From the NCBI GenBank assembly GCA_963753225.1, contig CAVWBQ010000044.1:140840-204839 (forward strand): a stretch of 64,000 bases of DNA, read 5' to 3'. A model generated the notes under the pieces. That model ran no database searches. It saw only the letters and a list, made by a program, of their open reading frames with translations, and had not been told where the DNA came from. How positions within the stretch are numbered: the stretch's first letter is position 1; every line of letters begins with the position of its first letter. Of this stretch, positions 50,628-61,543 are shown in pieces. A program made the position numbers and the translations under genes. Source of the stretch: Palsa-504 sp963753225 (GTDB lineage Bacteria > Actinomycetota > Actinomycetes > Streptosporangiales > Streptosporangiaceae).

Positions 50628-51646
50628 TTATTCGGCCCTGCCCAGCCAGGCGTCGATGCCGGCCAGCAGCCGGGCCCGGACCTGCTCCGGCGCGGCCGAC
50701 GACAGCACCGACATGCGGGCCAGGCCGGCCAGCTCGGCGTCGGTGAAGCCGTGCGCCTGGCGGGCGATCTCGTACTGCGCGGCCAGCCGCGTGCCGAACA
50801 GCAGCGGGTCATCGGCGCCGAGCGCGACCGGCACGCCCGCCTCGACCAGGCGGCGCAGCGGGACCTGCGCCGGGGACGCCGCCACCCCGAGCGCGACGTT
50901 GGAGGACGGGCACACCTCGCAGGTGACCCCGCCGGCGGCCAGCCGCTTGACGACGGCGGGATCCTCCGTGGCCCGGATGCCGTGGCCGATCCGGTCCGCG
51001 TGCAGCTCGTCCAGGCAGGCCTCTACGCTGGCCGGCCCGGCCAGCTCCCCGCCGTGCGGGACCAGGAGCAGCCCGGCCCGTTCGGCGATACGGAACGCGG
51101 CGGCGAACTCGTACGCGGCCCCCCGCCGCTCGTCGTTGGACAGGCCGAACCCGGTCACCCCGCGCCCCGCGTACTGGGCCGCCAGCCGGGCCAGGGTCCT
51201 GGCCTCCAGCGGGTGCTTGGTCCGGTTGGCCGCCACGATCACGCCGATGCCGACCCCGGTGGCCGCCGTGGCGGCCGCGGCCGCGTCGAGGACCAGCTCG
51301 ATCATGTCGGTGATGCCGCCGAACCGGCCGGCGTACCCGGACGGGTCGACCTGGATCTCCAGCCAGCCCGACCCGTCCGCCCGTTCGTCCTGCGCGGTCT
51401 CGGTCAGCAGCCTGCGCACGTCTTCGGGTCCTCGCAGCACCGAGCGCGCGGTGTCGTACAGCCGCTGGAACCGGAACCAGCCGCGTTCGTCGGTGCCGCT
51501 CAGCCGCGGCGGCCAGTCCTCGGTGAGCGCGGCGGGCAGCCGGATGCCGCGGTCGTCCGCCAGCTCGACCAGCGTCCCGTGCCGCATCGACCCGGTGAAG
51601 TGCAGGTGCAGATGCGCCTTGGGCAGCGCGGACAGCGGCCTGGGCG

Positions 51647-51650
<4 letters not shown>
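50628..51650 (-). CDS. add: Adenosine deaminase, with an ATA at the start position
   Basis: 340 residues if started at ATA (51650-51648), which overlaps the TAA stop of the upstream aminotransferase gene and has GGAGG four bases ahead. Converts adenosine to inosine. The zinc motif HLHLHFTG sits at residues ~12-19; others are VPHGGE, RIGHG and LGADDPLLFG. No ATG, GTG or TTG lies in frame before the zinc motif. The first standard start (ATG 51587) falls after it and would give an inactive protein. The coordinates given here follow the domain, not a standard start codon. Confidence 0.8.
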
Positions 51651-52858
<1,208 letters not shown>

Positions 52859-52865
52859 GCTAGCC

Positions 52866-52935
52866 GGGGGGCGACCCCCCATACCCCCCGCGACTGGGGG
52901 GACTGCCCGTCCCCCCCAGACCCCCTGGCCCCCGG
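52866..52935. repeat. G/C homopolymer-rich tract upstream of aspC
   Basis: Seven or more runs of five to seven G or C occur in 70 bases. On the minus strand, which carries the aspC leader, they include several G-runs that could form G-quadruplexes next to the start codon. No gene lies in this 212-base gap up to the tRNA. Confidence 0.6.
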
Positions 52936-53070
52936 GCCGGGCCAGGCAGTTCGACGGAAGGGCGGTTCGGACGTACACTGCATGGACCGGCAGCCGAGCT
53001 GTCGTTGCGGCAGCGTGCCCGTGAGTTAGTGGGCGCGTGATTTGAACCCATGTAGTGTGGCTTGAAACAC

Positions 53071-53144
53071 AGGGCAGTAGCTCAATTGGCCAGAGTCCCG
53101 GTCTCCAAAACCGGTGGTTGGGGGTTCGAGTCCCTCCTGCCCTG
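53071..53144 (+). tRNA. tRNA-Trp (CCA)
   Basis: 74-base cloverleaf: acceptor AGGGCAG/CTGCCCT, D arm GCTC...GAGT, anticodon stem CCGGT/ACCGG with the CCA anticodon at 53105-53107, T stem GGGGG/TCCCT around TTCGAGT, and G as discriminator base. The position ahead of secE is conserved in actinobacteria. Confidence 0.96.
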
Positions 53145-53210
53145 CGAGTGCGATCCGGCGAACCCGCCGAGTTTGGCGGACAGAGAGCCGGCGGACCTAT
53201 AGGTGAGGAC

Positions 53211-53465
53211 ATGGCAACTCAGACACGCGGTGAGGCCCCGGAGAAACGGAGCGGATCCGGTCGCGCGGCCAAGCGCGGGACCCGGACTACCCCCGCCCTG
53301 TTCTTCCGGCAGATAGTCGGCGAACTTCGCAAGGTGATCTGGCCCACCCGTTCGATGCTGGTTACCTACACCGTGGTCTGCCTGGTCTTCGTGATCTTCA
53401 TGGTCATCGTCGTCACAAGCCTGGACTACGGCTTCACCAAGCTGGTGTTCGCGCTGTTCCGTTAG
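53211..53465 (+). CDS. secE: Preprotein translocase subunit SecE
   Basis: 84 residues, ATG with GTGAGG upstream. A basic N-terminus leads into the SecE signature FFRQIVGELRKVIWPTRSML and one membrane helix (YTVVCLVFVIFMVIVV). SecE clamps SecY in the Sec channel. The single-helix form is normal for Gram-positives. It lies between tRNA-Trp and nusG, as usual. Confidence 0.97.
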   Translation: MATQTRGEAPEKRSGSGRAAKRGTRTTPALFFRQIVGELRKVIWPTRSMLVTYTVVCLVFVIFMVIVVTSLDYGFTKLVFALFR

Positions 53466-53567
53466 GCGGTTTCCCCCCGGGGGGCGGCCGCCGGGCGGGG
53501 CAAGCGCACGCCAGCGTGACGCCATATCGGGCCGGAAGAGGCGGTACCGAGGAAAGAGAGAGCAATC

Positions 53568-54422
53568 GTGTCCGAAACCCAGCATGGTCCCGTGGTGACG
53601 GACGCGGCAGGACCGGATGCGGAAACCGGGGAGGCTGATGACGTGAGCGACCACAGCGAAGAAGCCGCCGGGCTCGACCCCGCGGGCGAGGCTGCGGACG
53701 CCGCATCGGCCGATGACGCGTCGCGGGACGACGCCGAGTCCGCGCCGGACGAGCAGGAGTCCGCGCCGGACGACGCCGAGTCCACGCCGGACGAGCAGGA
53801 GTCCGCGCCGGACGACCAGGAAGAAGAGGAGAAGCCCGACGACGCTCGCGAGGAGTTCGAGCGCGAGCTGCGCATGCTCCCTGGCGACTGGTACGTGGTG
53901 CACTCCTACGCGGGTTACGAGAACCGGGTGAAGACCAACCTGGAGAGCCGCATCTCCTCGCTCAACATGGAGGACTACATCTTCCAGATCGAGGTCCCGG
54001 TGCACCAGGTGACCGAGATCAAGGGCGGCAAGCGGCAGCAGGTCCAGGAGAAGGTTCTGCCCGGCTACATCCTGGTGCGGATGGAGCTCACCGACGAATC
54101 CTGGGCGGTAGTCCGCAACACCCCCGGCGTGACCGGCTTCGTCGGCCTGTCCAGCCGGCCGTCGCCGCTGCAGCTCGGCGAGGTGGCTAACCTGCTCGCG
54201 CCGGAGCCCGAGCCCGGAACCAAGCAGGCCGAGGCCGCACGGCCGTCTACGGTGGAATTCGAGGTCGGCGAGAGCGTTACGGTAATGGACGGCCCGTTCG
54301 CCACGCTTCCCGCCACCGTGAACGAGATCAACCCCGACACCCAGAAGCTCAAGGTGCTGGTGTCGATCTTCGGCCGTGAGACTCCGGTCGAGCTGTCGTT
54401 CGACCAGGTGACCAAGATCTAG
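53568..54422 (+). CDS. nusG: Transcription termination/antitermination factor NusG
   Basis: 284 residues, GTG start at 53568 after GAAAGAGAG. The NGN domain starts near residue 100 (GDWYVVHSYAGYENRVKTNL, LPGYILVRMEL, TPGVTGFVG) and the KOW domain ends the protein (VMDGPFATLPATVNEI). The first ~95 residues are acidic and include four 21-base repeats (53736-53819) coding SAPDEQE-type units, a long extension found in many high-GC actinobacteria, with unknown role. It is followed by rplK after 26 bases. Confidence 0.97.
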   Translation: MSETQHGPVVTDAAGPDAETGEADDVSDHSEEAAGLDPAGEAADAASADDASRDDAESAPDEQESAPDDAESTPDEQESAPDDQEEEEKPDDAREEFERELRMLPGDWYVVHSYAGYENRVKTNLESRISSLNMEDYIFQIEVPVHQVTEIKGGKRQQVQEKVLPGYILVRMELTDESWAVVRNTPGVTGFVGLSSRPSPLQLGEVANLLAPEPEPGTKQAEAARPSTVEFEVGESVTVMDGPFATLPATVNEINPDTQKLKVLVSIFGRETPVELSFDQVTKI

Positions 54423-54448
54423 AAACTGAAACTAAGGACGAAACTGCC

Positions 54449-54883
54449 ATGCCGCCAAGAAGGAAGAAGCTCGCCGCCCTCGTCAAGGTGCAGCTGCCGG
54501 CCGCCCAGGCCACCCCGGCGCCGCCGGTCGGTACCGCGCTCGGCCCGCACGGCGTGAACATCATGGACTTCGTCAAGCAGTACAACGCGGCGACGGAGAG
54601 CCAGCGGGGCAACATCATCCCGGTCGAGATCTCCATCTACGAGGACCGGACGTTCACCTTCATCACCAAGACGCCGCCGGCCGCCGAGCTGATCAAGAAG
54701 GCCGCGAGCGTGGACAAGGGCAGCGCCGAGCCGCACAAGACCAAAGTCGGCAGCATCACCTCCGCCCAGGTCCGCGACATCGCGCAGACCAAGATGCCGG
54801 ACCTGAACGCGACCACGATCGAGGCCGCCGAGAAGATCATTGCGGGCACAGCCCGCTCGATGGGCATCAAGGTCGAGAAGTAA
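54449..54883 (+). CDS. rplK: 50S ribosomal protein L11
   Basis: 144 residues. VKVQLPAAQATPAPPVGTAL, GPHGVNIMDFVKQYN and FITKTPPAAELIKKAAS mark L11, which forms the GTPase-associated stalk base with 23S rRNA and is the target of thiostrepton-type peptides. The proline-rich tRNA/EF-G contact region is intact. It lies 81 bases ahead of rplA. Confidence 0.98.
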   Translation: MPPRRKKLAALVKVQLPAAQATPAPPVGTALGPHGVNIMDFVKQYNAATESQRGNIIPVEISIYEDRTFTFITKTPPAAELIKKAASVDKGSAEPHKTKVGSITSAQVRDIAQTKMPDLNATTIEAAEKIIAGTARSMGIKVEK

Positions 54884-54964
54884 CCGTTACAACCACCCAG
54901 AGCGCAGTGGCAGGGCCTCGCGCGGCCCGCTGACCACGACCTCCGGACATGAGGAGACCCACAC

Positions 54965-55687
54965 ATGAAGCGCAGCAAGTCTTACCGCCAGGCCGCCGAG
55001 CAGATCGACCCCGCGCGCCTCTACAGCCCCGCCGAGGCCGTCGGCATCGCCAAGGCCGGCCAGGTGACGAAGTTCGACCCGACCGTCGAGGTGGCCCTGC
55101 GCCTCGGCGTCGACCCGCGCAAGCAGGACCAGATGGTCCGCGGCACGGTCAACCTGCCTAACGGCACCGGCAAGACCGCCCGGGTGCTCGTGTTCGCCAT
55201 CGGCGACCGGGCCGAGGAGGCCCGCGCGGCGGGCGCCAACTTCGTCGGCTCCGACGACATGATCGAGCGGATCCAGGGCGGCTTCCTCGACTTCAACGCG
55301 GTCGTCGCCACTCCCGACATGATGGGCAAGGTCGGCCGTCTCGGCCGGGTGCTCGGCCCGCGCGGCCTGATGCCGAACCCGAAGACCGGGACCGTGACGC
55401 CGGACGTAGCCAGGGCCGTGACCGAGATCAAGGGCGGCAAGATCGAGTTCAGGACCGACCGGCACGGCAACCTCCACTTCATCATCGGCAAGGCGTCCTT
55501 CCCTTCGACCGCCCTGCTGGAGAACTACGCCGCCGCCCTGGACGAGGTGATCAGGCTCAAGCCCGCCGCGGCCAAGGGCCGGTACCTGAGGAAGGTCACC
55601 TTCGCCACCACCATGGGCCCCGGCATCCCGGTCGATCCCAACAAGACCCGCAACCTGTCCGACGACCTAGCCGAAGCCACCGCCTGA
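54965..55687 (+). CDS. rplA: 50S ribosomal protein L1
   Basis: 240 residues, ATG after GAGGAG. L1 signatures: LYSPAEAVGIAKAG, VRGTVNLPNGTGKT, GRVLGPRGLMPNPKTGTV. It binds the L1 stalk rRNA and can repress the L11-L1 mRNA. Unlike in many genomes, about 760 bases separate it from rplJ, and this gap holds an inserted repeat element and a new promoter. Confidence 0.98.
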   Translation: MKRSKSYRQAAEQIDPARLYSPAEAVGIAKAGQVTKFDPTVEVALRLGVDPRKQDQMVRGTVNLPNGTGKTARVLVFAIGDRAEEARAAGANFVGSDDMIERIQGGFLDFNAVVATPDMMGKVGRLGRVLGPRGLMPNPKTGTVTPDVARAVTEIKGGKIEFRTDRHGNLHFIIGKASFPSTALLENYAAALDEVIRLKPAAAKGRYLRKVTFATTMGPGIPVDPNKTRNLSDDLAEATA

Positions 55688-55782
55688 CCCGGGCGCGCGT
55701 CACCAGAACCTGGCGCACCGCCTGAGCCCGAGCGCACCGCCGCTATCCCAGGGGACGCGCCTCAATGTCGTCCCTGGCAACC

Positions 55783-56035
55783 GCCACGATGTGACATCGT
55801 GACGGTCAGCTCGCGTCTTAATAACGCGTCGCTTCGGGATTTCTGGCGCGCTGATGTGGTAGCCGCTGGGTCGATGGGCCGTTGGTCCGGCTAGAACCGG
55901 ACCACCGGCACTTCGACCCAGAACCGCCGCCCCGTACCGCCGCCGCGGCTACCGCCCCGCCCGCTCGCACCCGAGATCACACCCCCGCGTGTTAATTACT
56001 GACGCGCGCTAACCGCATCAATGTCACATCGTGGC
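55783..56035. mobile_element. 253-base MITE-like element with terminal inverted repeats, containing repeat copy 2
   Basis: The ends GCCACGATGTGACAT (55783-55797) and ATGTCACATCGTGGC (56021-56035) are perfect 15-base inverted repeats, and similarity between the arms continues for about 20 more bases. Inside lies copy 2 of the dispersed repeat. No open frame or transposase is present, so any movement would need a transposase elsewhere. No target-site duplication was recognised. It sits between rplA and rplJ. Confidence 0.65.
55827..55963 (+). repeat. Dispersed repeat, copy 2, with a 52-base hairpin
   Basis: Same orientation as copy 1 at 25831-25980. The hairpin is at 55868-55919 with 25-base arms and 21 of 25 pairs. 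One pair changes from C-G in copy 1 to T-A here, keeping the pairing. The two central mismatch positions are mismatches in both copies. The flanking GAACCGCCGCC and GCGGCTA sequences are shared. Confidence 0.8.
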
Positions 56036-56173
56036 AGTTCTCTCGCCAGGCCGGGCGATGCTGGTGTGATAGGAGTCCGCTTTTACCCGCACGGCAAGCC
56101 GCGCGTGAGCGTTGGCCGTCGGGGGACATGCGGCTCAGCGGCGCCGCCCGGCTAGGCTGCCATGGCCCGCGAT

Positions 56174-56203
56174 TTGGCCAAGCCCGGGCGCAGACCGTAC
56201 ACT
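56174..56203 (+). promoter_or_regulatory. Promoter of rplJL
   Basis: TTGGCC (56174-56179) and TACACT (56198-56203) with an 18-base spacer form a housekeeping-sigma promoter just ahead of the L10 leader. The rpoB promoter uses the same -10 and spacing. Confidence 0.7.
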
Positions 56204-56208
56204 CGGTA

Positions 56209-56340
56209 GCGCCGAAGACCGCTGGATGCCGTCACCCGTGACGGCCGAAGGCTCCGGCCGGGATCGCGAGATCCCGGTGCCGGACATCCCGCGCAGGTGA
56301 ACTGAGCTGTGCCGCTCGGCCCCGACCGGGGTCGGCGATG
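56209..56340 (+). ncRNA. L10-type ribosomal protein leader
   Basis: The leader has the GAAGACCGCTGGATG core known from L10(L12)4 binding sites, a perfect stem GCCGTCAC-CC-GTGACGGC (56228-56245) and a stem GGGATC-GCGA-GATCCC (56260-56275). It precedes an attenuator and rplJ. L10-L12 in excess should bind here and lower expression of its own operon. Confidence 0.75.
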
Positions 56341-56341
56341 C

Positions 56342-56372
56342 CGCCCCGTGCGCCTCGCGCCGGGGCGTTTTT
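56342..56372 (+). terminator. Intrinsic terminator/attenuator in the rplJ leader
   Basis: CGCCCCG (56342-56348) and CGGGGCG (56361-56367) form the stem and are followed at once by TTTTT (56368-56372). It lies between the L10 leader and the rplJ start, so it can act as an attenuator of rplJL. Confidence 0.85.
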
Positions 56373-56446
56373 GCTGTCTCCGGCTGCTAAGAAACGCACG
56401 AAGTGCTTCTGGATAACAGTGCTTCTAGATATCAGAGAGGAGGCAC

Positions 56447-57112
56447 ATGGCTAACGCAGAAAAGGTCGCCGCGGTCGCCGAGCTCACCGAGCGGTTCAGG
56501 GGCTCCTCTGGCGCCGTGCTGACCGAGTACCGCGGGCTTACCGTGGCCCAGCTCGCCGAGCTGCGCCGGTCGCTGGGCGGCAACGCCACGTTCGCCGTGG
56601 TGAAGAACACCCTGACGAAGATCGCGGTCAACGAGGCGGGGCTCGACGAGCAGTTGTCCTCGATGCTGGTCGGCCCGTCGGCGATCGCGTTCGTCGACGG
56701 CGACGTGGTCGAGGCGGCCAAGGGCCTGCGCGACTTCGTCAAGGCGAACCCGCTGCTGGTGATCAAGGGCGGGGTGCTCGACGGCAAGGCGATGAGCCCG
56801 GCGGAGATCACCCAGCTGGCCGATCTGGAGCCGCGCGAGGTGCTGCTGGCAAAGCTGGCCGGTGCCATGAAGGCGTCGATGGCCGGAGCGGCCGCGACGT
56901 TCAGCGCGCTGCCGGTGCAGATGGCCCAGCTCGCCGAGGCGCTGCGCACCAAGCGCGCCGCCGCGGAAGGCGGTGCCCCCGAGGCCGATGCTCCCGAGGC
57001 CGACGCTCCCAGGGCCGAGGCCGACGCTCCCAGGGCCGAGGCCGACGCTCCCATGGCCGAGGCCGACGCTCCCGAGGCCGAGGCCGAGGCCACGCCGGGC
57101 GACGAGAGCTAA
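56447..57112 (+). CDS. rplJ: 50S ribosomal protein L10
   Basis: 221 residues, ATG after GAGGAGG. L10 features: EKVAAVAELTERFRGSSGAV, LTEYRGLTVAQLAELRRSL, and a C-terminal stalk helix for L7/L12. After ~residue 175 a tail of repeats (AEADAP units coded by 15- and 21-base repeats around 56980-57090) makes the protein about 45 residues longer than usual. L10 carries the L7/L12 dimers of the stalk. Confidence 0.97.
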   Translation: MANAEKVAAVAELTERFRGSSGAVLTEYRGLTVAQLAELRRSLGGNATFAVVKNTLTKIAVNEAGLDEQLSSMLVGPSAIAFVDGDVVEAAKGLRDFVKANPLLVIKGGVLDGKAMSPAEITQLADLEPREVLLAKLAGAMKASMAGAAATFSALPVQMAQLAEALRTKRAAAEGGAPEADAPEADAPRAEADAPRAEADAPMAEADAPEAEAEATPGDES

Positions 57113-57153
57113 CCACCCGCTAGAGAAGTTTAAGAAACGAAGGAATCACCACC

Positions 57154-57546
57154 ATGGCGAAGATGAGCACCGACGACCTCCTTGAGGCGTTCAAGGAAAT
57201 GACCCTGCTCGAGCTCTCCGACTTCGTGAAGCAGTTCGAGGAGACGTTCGACGTGAAGGCGGCCGCCCCCGTGGCGGTGACCGCCCCGGCCGCAGGCACG
57301 GCCGCGGGCGGCGAGGCCGAGCAGGCCGAGGAGCAGGACGAGTTCGACGTCATCCTCGAGGCCGCGGGCGAGAAGAAGATTCAGGTCATCAAGGAGGTGC
57401 GCAGCCTGACCAGCCTGGGCCTGAAGGAGGCCAAGGACCTGGTCGACGGCGCGCCCAAGACGGTCCTGGAGAAGGTCAACAAGGAAGGCGCGGACAAGGC
57501 GAAGGCGGCCCTCGAGGGCGCCGGCGCCACCGTCACCGTCAAGTAG
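57154..57546 (+). CDS. rplL: 50S ribosomal protein L7/L12
   Basis: 130 residues. N-terminal dimer region MSTDDLLEAFKEMTLLELSD, a short Ala/Gly hinge, then the globular domain with FDVILEAAGEKKIQVIKEVR and LTSLGLKEAKDLVDGAPK. It recruits translation factors to the ribosome. It follows rplJ after 41 bases. Confidence 0.98.
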   Translation: MAKMSTDDLLEAFKEMTLLELSDFVKQFEETFDVKAAAPVAVTAPAAGTAAGGEAEQAEEQDEFDVILEAAGEKKIQVIKEVRSLTSLGLKEAKDLVDGAPKTVLEKVNKEGADKAKAALEGAGATVTVK

Positions 57547-57579
57547 CCGCAGGGCTGCGCTAGGCGGCAGAAGCGCTGC

Positions 57580-57617
57580 GAGACCCGGGTTCCGTGTTGT
57601 CCGCGGGCCCGGGTCTC
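57580..57617 (+). terminator. Hairpin after rplL
   Basis: GAGACCCGGG (57580-57589) and CCCGGGTCTC (57608-57617) are perfectly complementary over 10 bases with an 18-base loop, 34 bases after the rplL stop. There is no T-run; it probably ends or slows rplJL transcription before rpoB. Just behind lie several CGTCCGCTC-type short repeats (57619-57665). The gap from here to rpoB (to 58040) holds no other gene. Confidence 0.65.
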
Positions 57618-57891
57618 GTCACGTCCGCTCGCGTCTCACGTCCGCTCACGTCCGCTCGCGTCCGCGACACGCCCGGGCGCGCGACACGGCCCGGCACCCT
57701 GAAACGCCCGGCTGGGCAGCCGCCGCCGGGCAGGAATATCGTCATACCCCGCTTTGTTGTCACCTACACATCACACCGCATGTGGCATCCGTCACCCAGG
57801 CAATGTGCACCGAGTGTCCGGTTCAGACTTGACTCTTGGCCGCTAAAGAGCGATGCTGCGGAGCAACCGTGAATCTCATAGTGGCGTACAC

Positions 57892-57921
57892 TTGACGAGC
57901 AGTGTAACCTTTGGCTACACT
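57892..57921 (+). promoter_or_regulatory. rpoB promoter
   Basis: TTGACG (57892-57897), 18 bases, TACACT (57916-57921). The -10 lies within an inverted repeat CAGTGTA-N9-TACACTG (57900-57922), a possible regulatory site. Leader of about 110 bases to the rpoB start. Confidence 0.7.
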
Positions 57922-58040
57922 GCTAGTTTGCGCTGCACTCTGACGTCCTCGGTTCCTCCCTCGCGTCTACGGGGTTTTGCCGCGGGGCGTTTGGCGTGCG
58001 TGCGGTGATATTTCCGCGACAAAGTTCGGAAGGACCCCTG

Positions 58041-61523
<3,483 letters not shown>

Positions 61524-61543
61524 TCGAGAAGGGGGTTATACCA

